DNA of 44,908 nt from Gemmiger formicilis (lineage in GTDB: Bacteria; Bacillota; Clostridia; Oscillospirales; Ruminococcaceae): positions 1-44,908 of the forward strand of contig NZ_JACJJP010000027.1 of the NCBI RefSeq assembly GCF_016900095.1, written 5' to 3'. The position numbers were made by a program, and so were the translations under genes. The notes under the pieces are model-generated. The model had not been told where the DNA came from and did no database searches. It saw only the letters and a program-made list of their open reading frames with translations. Positions 24,401-31,190 of the stretch are shown in pieces. Every line of letters starts with the position of its first letter. The stretch's first letter is position 1.

Positions 24401-24902
24401 CGGCGCCGAGCGGGGAACCGCCATCCATGCCTTTTTGCAGAGTATGCCTTTTGATCAGGCCGAACCCGACCTGGATGCCGAGGTGAAGCGCCAGCTGGAC
24501 CTGCAGCTGCTGGACCCGGCCCTGGCGGGGGTGCTGGACCTGGAAGCGGTGCAGCCCTTCCTGCAAAGCGGGCTGTGGCGGCGCATCCGCCAGGCAAAGC
24601 GGATTTTGCGGGAGGAACCCTTCATCACCTCGCTGCCCGCATCGGAGGTGGTGGACGGCGCTCCGGCGGGGGCCGGGGTGCTGGTGCAGGGCATTGCCGA
24701 CCTGGTGCTGGTCTTTGAGGACCACGCCGAGATCGTGGACTACAAAACCGACCGTTCCACCGATCCGAACTATTATATAAAGGAGTATGCCGGCCAGCTG
24801 CGGCTCTACCGCCGGGCTTTTGCCCTGCGCCTGGGGGTACCGGTCAACCGGCTGACCATCTACGCCTTTGCCCTGCAGCGGGAGATCGACCTGCCGCTGT
24901 AA
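21423..24902 (+). CDS. addA: ATP-dependent helicase/nuclease subunit A
   Basis: AddA is the 3'-5' helicase and second nuclease of AddAB. The 1159-residue product has the UvrD-type helicase motifs in order. They are SAAAGSGKTR (about 24-33), TFTNAAA, DEYQDTN (near 400), GDIKQSIYRFRQADP, TVHRSKGLEFPVVF and LYVALTRAQDAL. The C-terminal nuclease has EIVDYKTDRS near 1108. The ATG at 21423 has AGGTG 7 nt upstream, and a TTG at 21408 has no ribosome site. It is the last gene of the spoIIR-addB-addA run. Confidence 0.96.
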   Translation: MSNPTIQFTPAQAAAIRARGGSLLVSAAAGSGKTRVLVERAVGLITDPVHPVEADSLLIMTFTNAAAAKLRADITARLLAEVRRHPGDSRLRRQQLRLQRASIGTVDAFCLHFVQQHFAALDIPPDFETADDATLGRLRQDTLAAVLETAYTDPDFRAFADLYDRGRTDDTAGAVVLELYDFTRTLPHPDRALDDFAAMWAGQRPPQDTLWGKALLTAAAGRTAGALRLIDAAIASATRDEAADRAYTAVLLDDQSKLQLLGERLQRGDWDSAVQALDLFSQWQRPGRIKGGKDQNPAAQAASELRDRAKKQVEKLRTDFLLCTAAEFEADRRRAAPLVAALVRVVRQFSRAYFAAKLEEKVLDYADYEHLTLDLLQTPEGERTPLCRTVSARYSAVLVDEYQDTNALQDAIYFSLASPEGDNLFFVGDIKQSIYRFRQADPTVFTEKQSAWAPYQELEGGIMTRPATIALDANFRSAPAVIEGVNFLFEQVFSAELGGIAYGPGQRLVVGKPGDYAGACELLVLDGCTDPAADDARAIAARIAAMKAEGFLVRGGEGTRPCRDEDFCILLRSRGDFPVYEAALRAAGIPVFADAAADLLDTPHVRPFAALLRIIDNPAQDVELSAVLLSPMYDCRPDDLVRLRGKVPGGSLYAAVRQGDPTRFGPFLEDLHTFRRLARTLPVPALIEELFARTGYLAAAGAMPDGARCREDLLAFAAWASAAGARGLPALIRAMNAAQQNGGVNPGGGGQSRPGCVSIMTVHRSKGLEFPVVFVAGTTHKFNQSDVIRPVLCHRSLGVGLTLRDGTKASRYKTLPYAALAQSIRAETLSEEMRILYVALTRAQDALIITVPCKNLERELSVPALCAAAGATGAETLQGFQNWAGWLLTAALCHPAGEPLWKYTGFLPHYAETKAPLTLQVQNPPPPAEAAAPQPEAAPDQTLHRALLQNFAWQDPAAPLYHIPAKVSVSAVTHAARDVALERPAFMQKSGLTGAERGTAIHAFLQSMPFDQAEPDLDAEVKRQLDLQLLDPALAGVLDLEAVQPFLQSGLWRRIRQAKRILREEPFITSLPASEVVDGAPAGAGVLVQGIADLVLVFEDHAEIVDYKTDRSTDPNYYIKEYAGQLRLYRRAFALRLGVPVNRLTIYAFALQREIDLPL

Positions 24903-24954
24903 GAAAAAATGCCCGGACTGAACGGCAGAGTGTAATTTTATTTGCCTCGTCCCC

Positions 24955-24984
24955 TTGACGAACAGGGGGTTATTGTGCTATTAT
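24955..24984 (+). promoter_or_regulatory. Promoter of the rpmG-secE-nusG operon
   Basis: TTGACG (24955-24960), an 18-bp spacer and TATTAT (24979-24984), with TGC before the -10. The transcript would carry about 125 nt of leader with GC-rich stems (e.g. GGACCG/CGGTCC around 25056-25083). Confidence 0.75.
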
Positions 24985-25115
24985 GATAGCACCTCTTTTG
25001 CGGGTTTTATTTTTTGTGCCCATTTTCAGGGCCGCCCGCAAGCCGAGGGAGGCTTGGACCGCCGAAATTTGACCGCGCGGTCCGCTACAAACCGTTAAAA
25101 TGGAGGTGCCGAACA

Positions 25116-25265
25116 ATGACTGTCAAAATCACCCTGGCTTGCACCGAATGCAAGCAGCGCAACTACAACAAGCAGAAGAACAAGAAGAACAATCCCGATC
25201 GTCTCGAGATGAAGAAGTACTGCCGCTTCTGCAAAAAGCACACGGTCCACCGCGAAACCAAGTAA
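25116..25265 (+). CDS. rpmG: 50S ribosomal protein L33
   Basis: This 49-residue ribosomal protein has the zinc-binding form with two CxxC pairs, CTEC (9-12) and CRFC (36-39), so it should be the zinc-containing paralogue. GGAGGT lies 8 nt before the ATG. It heads the rpmG-secE-nusG cluster, whose order is typical of Firmicutes. Confidence 0.95.
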   Translation: MTVKITLACTECKQRNYNKQKNKKNNPDRLEMKKYCRFCKKHTVHRETK

Positions 25266-25283
25266 GTGAAGGAGCTCTGAACA

Positions 25284-25586
25284 ATGGCTGACAAGAATGC
25301 GGTCAACGAAACCGCCGCCAAGGCTTCGGAACAGAAAAAGGACAAGAAAGCCGCTTCCGGCAAGAAAAAGTCCTCTTTCATGGACAAGGTCAAGGGATTC
25401 TTCGCAGGCATCGCCAAGTTCTTCAAGGACACCAAGAGTGAACTGAAAAAGGTCGTGTGGCCCAGCCGCAAGGATGTCAAGACCAATACCATCACCGTCA
25501 TCGTGGTCGTGCTGATCGCGGCCGTGGTGCTGATCCTGTTGGATATGGCATTTGGCGGTCTGATCCACCTGCTCATTGGCGCATAA
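25284..25586 (+). CDS. secE: Preprotein translocase subunit SecE
   Basis: SecE is the essential clamp of the SecYEG channel in the cytoplasmic membrane. The 100-residue product has a long lysine-rich N-terminal extension (about 1-35), the SecE signature FFKDTKSELKKVVWPSRKD (about 47-65) and one C-terminal transmembrane segment (about 70-95). GGAGC lies upstream of the ATG. It sits between rpmG and nusG, the usual order. Confidence 0.94.
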   Translation: MADKNAVNETAAKASEQKKDKKAASGKKKSSFMDKVKGFFAGIAKFFKDTKSELKKVVWPSRKDVKTNTITVIVVVLIAAVVLILLDMAFGGLIHLLIGA

Positions 25587-25602
25587 AAGCGGAGGCGAAC
25601 CC

Positions 25603-26142
25603 ATGGCTGAACAAGCGTATTGGTATGTGGTGCATACCTATTCCGGCTATGAAAACAAGGTCGCGCAGGACCTGATGACGATGGTGGAAAACCGCCGTCT
25701 GCAGGACATGATCTGCGACGTGAAGGTCCCCACCGAGACCGCCGTCGAAGACGTGTTCGACAAGCAGGGCAACAAGATCGGGGAAAAGGAAGTCCAGCAT
25801 AAGGTCTACCCCGGCTATGTGTTCGTCAAAATGGTCATGACCGACAACACCTGGTACATTGTGCGCAACACCCGCGGCTGCACCGGCTTCGTGGGCCCGG
25901 CTTCCAAGCCGGAACCCCTGTCCGAAGAGGAAGTGGCCAAGCTGGGCGTGGATATGGTTGCCGAGCCGTCCATCGATTATGCGGTGGGCGACACGGTGGA
26001 GATCACTGCCGGTCCCATGGAAGGCTCCGTGGCCACTGTGGAGGAGATCGACAAGTCCGCGCGCAAGGTCAAGGTCAAGATCACCATGTTCGGCCGCGAA
26101 ATTCCGGCCGAACTGGAGCTGTATCAGGTCAAGCTGCTGTAA
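25603..26142 (+). CDS. nusG: Transcription termination/antitermination factor NusG
   Basis: NusG binds RNA polymerase and affects pausing, termination and coupling to ribosomes. The 179-residue product has the NGN domain (WYVVHTYSGYENKV, about 7-20, to VYPGYVFVKM and FVGP) and the C-terminal KOW motif (VGDTVEITAGPMEGSVATVEE, about 127-147). GGAGG lies 7 nt before the ATG at 25603. It is directly followed by a short attenuator-like hairpin and rplK. Confidence 0.95.
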   Translation: MAEQAYWYVVHTYSGYENKVAQDLMTMVENRRLQDMICDVKVPTETAVEDVFDKQGNKIGEKEVQHKVYPGYVFVKMVMTDNTWYIVRNTRGCTGFVGPASKPEPLSEEEVAKLGVDMVAEPSIDYAVGDTVEITAGPMEGSVATVEEIDKSARKVKVKITMFGREIPAELELYQVKLL

Positions 26143-26181
26143 GGCAGAGCGGCAGTTGTGCCGCAACCCGCAATTTTCGGT

Positions 26182-26202
26182 AAAAACCGCAGGTCGGTTT
26201 TT
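26182..26202 (+). terminator. Short terminator/attenuator hairpin between nusG and rplK
   Basis: AAAAACCG (26182-26189) pairs with CGGTTTTT (26195-26202), ending in T5. The 8-bp stem is short, so partial termination between nusG and the L11-L1 genes is likely. Two further GC-rich stems follow before the rplK ribosome site. Confidence 0.55.
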
Positions 26203-26278
26203 ATAGGGCGCATTCCCGCGCCCGTGGGAGGCCCCCCAGGGGCCGCAACTCACCACAAATTTTGGAGGTGCAAATATC

Positions 26279-26704
26279 ATGGCACAGAAAATCACTGGCT
26301 ATATCAAGCTGCAAATTCCCGCCGGCAAGGCGACTCCGGCACCGCCCGTTGGTCCTGCTCTGGGCCAGAAGGGCGTCAACATTATGTCCTTCACCAAGGA
26401 ATTCAACGAGCGTACCAAGAACCAGATGGGCATGATCATCCCCGTCGTCATCACTGTGTACGCTGACCGTTCCTTCAGCTTCATCACCAAGACCCCGCCG
26501 GCTCCGGTCCTGATCAAGAAGGCCGCCGGCATCGACACCGCCTCCGGCGTGCCCAACAAGAACAAGGTCGGCTCCATCACCCTGGCTCAGGCCGAGGAGA
26601 TCGCCAAGACCAAGATGCCTGACCTGAACGCTGCTTCTCTGGAAGCCGCCGTCAGCATGATCAAGGGCACCTGCCGCAGCATGGGCGTCACCGTCGAGGG
26701 CTGA
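26279..26704 (+). CDS. rplK: 50S ribosomal protein L11
   Basis: L11 forms the stalk base and binds 23S rRNA at the GTPase centre. The 141-residue product has the N-terminal [23 protein letters not shown] segment (about 7-29) and the conserved C-terminal region ending in [13 protein letters not shown] lies upstream of the ATG. It pairs with rplA 57 nt downstream. Confidence 0.97.
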   Translation: MAQKITGYIKLQIPAGKATPAPPVGPALGQKGVNIMSFTKEFNERTKNQMGMIIPVVITVYADRSFSFITKTPPAPVLIKKAAGIDTASGVPNKNKVGSITLAQAEEIAKTKMPDLNAASLEAAVSMIKGTCRSMGVTVEG

Positions 26705-26761
26705 GGCCGCCGCAAACGTGGGAGGAAGATTCCGATACACCACATTATGGAGGAATGAGTA

Positions 26762-27454
26762 ATGAAACACGGTAAGCATTACGTCGAGAGCGCCAAGCTC
26801 ATCGACCGTACCAAAGTATATGATCCGCAGGAAGCTCTGGAGCTGTGCTGCAAGACCGCTCGCGCCAAGTTCGACGAGACCGTCGAGCTGCACGTGCGTC
26901 TGGGCGTTGACAGCCGTCACGCCGACCAGCAGGTCCGTGGCGCCGTCGTGCTGCCCAACGGCACCGGCAAGAACGTCCGCGTCATCGCCATCTGCAAGGG
27001 CGACGCTGCCAAGGCCGCTGAGGCCGCCGGCGCCCAGGAGGTCGGTGATGATGATCTGATCGCCAAGATCCAGGGCGGTTACCTGGACTTCGACGTTCTG
27101 GTCACCACCCCTGACATGATGGGCCGCGTTGGCCGTCTGGGTAAGATTCTGGGCCCCCGTGGCCTGATGCCCAACCCCAAGGCCGGCACCGTGACCCCCG
27201 ACGTGGGCCGCGCTGTCACCGAAGCCAAGGCCGGTAAGATCGAGTACCGCCTGGACAAGCAGAACATCATCCATGTTCCCGTGGGCAAGGCTTCTTTCGG
27301 CGCCGAAAAGCTGATGACCAACCTGGACACCGTCCTGGATGCCATCGCCAAGGCCAAGCCGGCCGCTGCCAAGGGCCAGTACTTCAAGAGCGCGACCATC
27401 GCCACCACCATGGGCCCCGGCGTTCGCGTTGCTACTACCAAGTACGGCGTCTGA
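26762..27454 (+). CDS. rplA: 50S ribosomal protein L1
   Basis: L1 binds the 23S rRNA L1 stalk and can repress its own mRNA. The 230-residue product has the typical motifs [14 protein letters not shown] near 48-61 and [21 protein letters not shown] near 128-148. GGAGG lies 8 nt before the ATG. rplJ is not co-transcribed directly, because a strong new promoter follows at 27466. Confidence 0.97.
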   Translation: MKHGKHYVESAKLIDRTKVYDPQEALELCCKTARAKFDETVELHVRLGVDSRHADQQVRGAVVLPNGTGKNVRVIAICKGDAAKAAEAAGAQEVGDDDLIAKIQGGYLDFDVLVTTPDMMGRVGRLGKILGPRGLMPNPKAGTVTPDVGRAVTEAKAGKIEYRLDKQNIIHVPVGKASFGAEKLMTNLDTVLDAIAKAKPAAAKGQYFKSATIATTMGPGVRVATTKYGV

Positions 27455-27465
27455 TCCAAAAGGTA

Positions 27466-27494
27466 TTGACAAACGCACGCTTCTGTGCTATACT
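27466..27494 (+). promoter_or_regulatory. Strong promoter of rplJL
   Basis: TTGACA (27466-27471), a 17-bp spacer and TATACT (27489-27494) with TGC before it: near-consensus. It lies 11 nt past the rplA stop. Confidence 0.88.
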
Positions 27495-27509
27495 AGCTAC
27501 GCTGTTTTT

Positions 27510-27628
27510 AAGACAGCAGGTGCTGACTTTCTGTCAGCCTAACGGGCGCAAGCCCGCCTGCCGAGAAACGTGCGCTTGATTTATGCTTTTCAAGCCCCTT
27601 TTCCCGGCAACGGGAAAGGGGCTTTTTT
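27510..27628 (+). ncRNA. L10 (rplJ) leader with attenuator terminator
   Basis: The region between the promoter and rplJ has the sequence and stems of the ribosomal protein L10 leader: AGCAGGTGCT, GGGCGCAAGCCC and CCTGCCGAGAAA are the recognisable parts. It ends in a strong terminator (27592-27606 with 27611-27624, one bulge, T6 at 27623-27628). L10-L12 binding to this leader is the known mode of feedback control. I identify it by sequence resemblance only. Confidence 0.8.
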
Positions 27629-27700
27629 CGTGGGAATTTTCCCTAAAAAGCCGCTTGCCTGTTCAACTGAAATCTGCAAGCGGAACGAGGTGAAAAAGAA

Positions 27701-28216
27701 ATGCCCAGTGCAAAGATTCTGGAAACCAAGAAGGCGTTTGTTGCCGAACTGAACACCAAGATCACCGGTTCTCTGGCCGGCGTTGTGGTGGCTTACAACG
27801 GCATCAGCGTTGAGAACGACACCAAGCTGCGTAAGGAACTGCGTGAGGCCGGCGTGGAATACATGGTCGTGAAGAACACCATGCTGCGTCGCGCTGTCGC
27901 CGGCACCGCTTACGAGGGCCTGACCGAGTACTTCAAGGGAGACACCGCCATCGCGCTGTCCGCCGAGGACCCGGCTGCCGCTGCTCGTATCCTGTGCAAG
28001 TACGCTGACAACGACAAGTCCAAGCGGTTCACCGTCAAGGGTGGCTTCTGCGATGGCCAGCTGCTGGATGCAGCCGGCGTCAAGAGCCTGTCCACCATGC
28101 CCAACCGCGAGGGTCTGCTCTCCATGGTTGCCGGCTCCCTCAACTCCATCATCGGTGGTCTGGCTGTTGCCATTCAGGGAATCGTCGACAAGCAGGAAGA
28201 AACCCCTGCCGCCTGA
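27701..28216 (+). CDS. rplJ: 50S ribosomal protein L10
   Basis: L10 anchors L7/L12 dimers to the ribosome stalk and, in complex with them, represses the leader mRNA. The 171-residue product has the conserved N-terminal domain (about 1-130, with VVAYNGISVENDTKLR and YMVVKNTMLRRA) and a helical tail for L12 binding. GAGGTG precedes the ATG. rplL follows 96 nt downstream. Confidence 0.96.
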   Translation: MPSAKILETKKAFVAELNTKITGSLAGVVVAYNGISVENDTKLRKELREAGVEYMVVKNTMLRRAVAGTAYEGLTEYFKGDTAIALSAEDPAAAARILCKYADNDKSKRFTVKGGFCDGQLLDAAGVKSLSTMPNREGLLSMVAGSLNSIIGGLAVAIQGIVDKQEETPAA

Positions 28217-28312
28217 TAGCTCAGGTTGCCTGAGGGCTGCGGCATAAACGGGCCCCTCGTAAAACAAGCCTGCCGCAAAACCTAATTCAAAATTAAATGG
28301 AGGTATCCTACC

Positions 28313-28690
28313 ATGGCTTCTGAAAAGATCACTGCCATTGTCGAGTCTGTCAAGACTATGACTGTTCTGGAGCTCAAAGAGCTCGTTGACACCATCTGCG
28401 AAGAGTTCGGCGTTTCCGCCGTTGCCGCTGCCGCCGCTCCTGTTGCCGGCGCTGCTGCTGCTCCCGCTGAGGAAGAAAAGACCGAGTTCGACGTCATCCT
28501 GAAGGACGTCGGCGCCAACAAGATGCAGGTCATCAAGGCCGTCAAGGAACTGACCGGCGCTTCTCTGATGGAAGCCAAGAAGCTGGTTGAGACTCCCGAC
28601 GCCAAGCTGAAGGAGCAGGCTCCGAAGGCTGATGCCGAAGAGATGCAGAAGAAGCTGGAAGAAGTCGGCGCTAAGGTCGAACTGAAGTAA
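28313..28690 (+). CDS. rplL: 50S ribosomal protein L7/L12
   Basis: L7/L12 recruits translation GTPases. The 125-residue product has an N-terminal dimer domain (1-35), an alanine-rich hinge (about 40-55) and the C-terminal domain with [13 protein letters not shown] and LMEAKKLVE (about 70-95). GGAGG lies upstream of the ATG. It ends the ribosomal cluster; rpoB is not next. Confidence 0.97.
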   Translation: MASEKITAIVESVKTMTVLELKELVDTICEEFGVSAVAAAAAPVAGAAAAPAEEEKTEFDVILKDVGANKMQVIKAVKELTGASLMEAKKLVETPDAKLKEQAPKADAEEMQKKLEEVGAKVELK

Positions 28691-28710
28691 GCTTTTTCCC
28701 TCATACAGTT

Positions 28711-28748
28711 AAAAAGGCCGCTGCCCCGCAAAGGGCAGCGGCCTTTTT
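28711..28748. terminator. Strong bidirectional terminator after rplL
   Basis: AAAAAGGCCGCTGCCC (28711-28726) pairs with GGGCAGCGGCCTTTTT (28733-28748). The stem is perfect with T5 on both strands, serving rplL and the convergent aldo/keto reductase gene. Confidence 0.93.
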
Positions 28749-28799
28749 GTGTTGTTTTTTTGGGGGGCAGCGGTCAGAAAACAAACGCCGGAATCGGAG

Positions 28800-29939
28800 T
28801 TACGCTTTCTCAAACACCGCCGCTGTCTCAACCAGCAGATCCCGGATGGGCAGATGCTGGGGGCACACATGCTCGCACTGGCCGCACTTGACGCAGTCGG
28901 AGGCCTTGCCGTGGCCGTTGGTGTTCACCTCATAGTAAAACTCGCTGTTCCAGTCCTTGTACTGCTTTTTGGCGTTCAGGCAGGCAAACAGGTCGGGAAT
29001 CAGGATCTGTTTGGGGCAGCCGGCCACACAGTACCGGCAGTTGGTGCAGGCGATGGTATCCTGCCGGTGCAGGATGGTGCATACCTGGGACACAGCGGCC
29101 CGCTCGGCACCGGTCAGCGGGGTGAACGCCTGCATGTAGCTCAGGTTGTCCCGCATCTGTTCCAAGCTGCTCATGCCGCTCAGAATCATGCCGGTGCCCT
29201 CGTAGGAGGCCGCAAACCGCACCGCATAGCTGGCGGCGCTGCCGCCGTGCAGGTTGGCAAGCACTTCAGCGGCTTCCGGTACCAGGTTGGCCAGACGGCC
29301 GCCCTTCACCGGCTCCATGACGATGACCGGCTTGCCGAATTCCTGACATACTTCATAGTTGGCGCGGCTCTGGATACCGGGATCTTCATAGTCGGCGTAG
29401 TTGAACTGCAGCTGCACCACTTCGATCTCCGGATGCTCGGTGAGAATGCGGCGCAGCAGTTCCGGCTTGTCATGGAAGGAAAATCCCACATGGTGCACCA
29501 TGCCTTCGGCTTTCAGCTGCTGGGCCACCGCAAAGGCGTTGCACTCACAATAGTGGTTGTAGTTGTCGGCGGTGAGGGAATGGAGCAGATAGAAGTCGAA
29601 ATACGCCACCCCGCAGGCTTTCAGCTGGCTTTCAAACAGCGGCCGGATATCCGCCTCGGTCTTGAAGAAGGAGGAGGTCAGCTTGTCCGTCAGAATGTAG
29701 CGGTCCCGGGGATACCGGCTGGTCAGGCAGTCCCGCACGGCCAGTTCGCTCTTGCCGTCCAGATAGCCGTGGGCCGTGTCAAAGTAGCAGAATCCCCGGT
29801 CCAGAAATTCATCCACCATACGGCACACCTGATCGGTGTCCACCACCTGGGTGCCGTCATCTTTCTTGAGCATTGGCAGGCGCATCATGCCGAAGCCCAG
29901 CTTTTTTGCCCCGAAGAGGGAAGCAAATTTGTTTTCCAT
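28800..29939 (-). CDS. Aldo/keto reductase with C-terminal two-cluster ferredoxin domain
   Basis: The 379-residue protein joins an aldo/keto reductase barrel (about 1-290) to a C-terminal ferredoxin module. The module has two CxxCxxCxxxCP motifs, CTNCRYCVAGCP near 297-308 and CVKCGQCEHVCP near 350-361, which should bind two [4Fe-4S] clusters. Barrel features such as GFGMMRLPM and FDTAHGYLDGKSE (about 55-67) are present. It is likely a cytosolic oxidoreductase linked to ferredoxin electrons; the substrate is unknown. GGAGG lies 6 nt before the ATG. It lies downstream of the CBS gene, but a terminator intervenes, so it may depend on read-through. Confidence 0.92.
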   Translation of the reverse strand: MENKFASLFGAKKLGFGMMRLPMLKKDDGTQVVDTDQVCRMVDEFLDRGFCYFDTAHGYLDGKSELAVRDCLTSRYPRDRYILTDKLTSSFFKTEADIRPLFESQLKACGVAYFDFYLLHSLTADNYNHYCECNAFAVAQQLKAEGMVHHVGFSFHDKPELLRRILTEHPEIEVVQLQFNYADYEDPGIQSRANYEVCQEFGKPVIVMEPVKGGRLANLVPEAAEVLANLHGGSAASYAVRFAASYEGTGMILSGMSSLEQMRDNLSYMQAFTPLTGAERAAVSQVCTILHRQDTIACTNCRYCVAGCPKQILIPDLFACLNAKKQYKDWNSEFYYEVNTNGHGKASDCVKCGQCEHVCPQHLPIRDLLVETAAVFEKA

Positions 29940-29969
29940 GTAAATCCTCCATTACGTTTGTTACTCCGC

Positions 29970-29995
29970 AAAAAAGGCGTGCCGTACAGCACGCC
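29970..29995 (-). terminator. Terminator of the CBS-domain gene
   Basis: On the minus strand GGCGTGC pairs with GCACGCC around a 6-nt loop and is followed by T6 (29975-29970). It lies between the CBS gene and the aldo/keto reductase gene. Confidence 0.75.
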
Positions 29996-30014
29996 CCGCA
30001 GTTTTACAGTGATT

Positions 30015-30482
30015 TCAGGCGCGCTGTGCTGCGGCACGGCGGGTCTTGGGTGGGGGCACCTTGCCGTTGCTTTCGGCGGCAAGCTCATACTGCTCGGTGA
30101 AATGGCGCAGGATGACGGTACGGCGTACCATGCCGATGAATACATTGCGATCGTCCACCACCGGCACAAAGTTCTGGTCAATGGCCGCGTGCAAAAGCGC
30201 ACGCATGTCGGTGGTGACGGGCACGGCCTTGTAATCCCGCCGGCGGGGAAAGCTGGAAATAGGCACATCCTCGCTGGCATCCAGGTCCAGCCCGTGCAGG
30301 TTCTTGATGCCCCACAGAATATCACCTTCGGTGATGGTGCCCACATACTCGCCGTTGCGGCGCAGTACCGGGATGGTGGCGAAACGCTGATTGGTCCACT
30401 TTTCAAGGGTCTGGCGCAGGGTAAAATCCTCGTACACGAACAGGACTTCCTGCTTGGGTGTGAGGAAAAACAACAGGTTCAT
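30015..30482 (-). CDS. Tandem CBS-domain protein
   Basis: The 155-residue protein is two CBS modules in tandem: about residues 8-65, with FATIPVLRRNGEYVGTITEGDI, and about 72-133, with NFVPVVDDRNVFIGMVRR. A basic Pro/Lys/Arg tail (about 140-155) follows. CBS pairs bind adenosine nucleotides such as AMP, ATP or c-di-AMP. No enzymatic or channel domain is attached, so it probably regulates another protein by contact. AAGGAG lies 8 nt before the ATG. The partner is not evident from its neighbours. Confidence 0.88.
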   Translation of the reverse strand: MNLLFFLTPKQEVLFVYEDFTLRQTLEKWTNQRFATIPVLRRNGEYVGTITEGDILWGIKNLHGLDLDASEDVPISSFPRRRDYKAVPVTTDMRALLHAAIDQNFVPVVDDRNVFIGMVRRTVILRHFTEQYELAAESNGKVPPPKTRRAAAQRA

Positions 30483-30555
30483 AACGGGGTCTCCTTATGA
30501 GGAATGGTAAGGTTCCAAGCGGTAGGGAAGGGAAGCCGCCGCTTCCCTTAAAATC

Positions 30556-30561
30556 AGTATA
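30556..30561 (-). promoter_or_regulatory. Possible -10 of the CBS gene promoter
   Basis: TATACT on the minus strand with a poor -35 at 17 bp. The 308-bp gap 30483-30790 also holds the rightward promoter near 30698; I see no other gene in it. Confidence 0.35.
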
Positions 30562-30674
30562 CGCGGCCGGAATGGAAATTTTGTGAATGGAATGTAAAAT
30601 CCGGCTGACAAAAATGCCGGGGGTTTTTGGGCATCTTTTCATGGCTTTTCTTTTCGCTTTCTGCAAAATGCCCC

Positions 30675-30703
30675 TGTTCAAATGGCGCTGAATAGTGTAT
30701 AAT
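30675..30703 (+). promoter_or_regulatory. Probable promoter of the Asp23/kinase/recG run
   Basis: TATAAT (30698-30703) with TGTTCA (30675-30680) 17 bp upstream. It lies about 88 nt before the GTG start at 30791. Confidence 0.55.
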
Positions 30704-30790
30704 AAACTATAATTATACGGCGCAAATCACCGGCGGCATTCTCCGCAAGGCGCTTTGCCGCTGATCTCGCAAATAAAGGAGGTTCGGCTT

Positions 30791-31144
30791 GTGATCACAA
30801 AAGTCAATCCCTATGGGCATATCTCGCTTACCAATGAATACTTCTCCGGCCTGGTGGCACAGGCGGCCCGGCAGTGCTACGGCATCGCCGCCATGGGACA
30901 AAACCCGGCAGCCAACACCGTGCGCCAGACCCTGCGCAACGGCAGTCTGCCGGAAAAGGGCGTCAGTGTGTCCCAGCAGGACGGCAAACTCGTCATTGCG
31001 CTGCATATCAAGGTGGGGTATGGGCTGAATATCGCGTCCATCACCCAGAGCATCACCCACCGTGTGCAGGACGAGGTGGAACGCGCCACCGGGCTCAAGG
31101 TGGCCCGCATTGATGTGTTTGTGGATGACATCATCTCGGACTGA
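30791..31144 (+). CDS. Asp23/Gls24-family protein (YloU-like)
   Basis: The 117-residue protein has the Asp23/Gls24 (DUF322) fold, seen in GHISLTNEYFSGLVAQAA and VSVSQQDGKLVIALHIKVGYG, with a C-terminal VDDIISD. Members are envelope-associated or cytosolic stress proteins. The start is GTG at 30791 with AGGAGG 8 nt upstream. As in many Firmicutes it directly precedes the YloV/FakA-type kinase gene, 46 nt away, suggesting a shared role in lipid or envelope homeostasis. Confidence 0.88.
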   Translation: MITKVNPYGHISLTNEYFSGLVAQAARQCYGIAAMGQNPAANTVRQTLRNGSLPEKGVSVSQQDGKLVIALHIKVGYGLNIASITQSITHRVQDEVERATGLKVARIDVFVDDIISD

Positions 31145-31190
31145 ACCCCGCCAGAAGAACAGAGTGTAAGACAATGAGGTGCAAGAATAC

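Noticed and set aside
25014-25115. Upstream extension of the L33 reading frame
   Set aside because: L33 normally starts at MTVKI...; GGAGGT lies 8 nt before the ATG at 25116 and the upstream part has no ribosome site.
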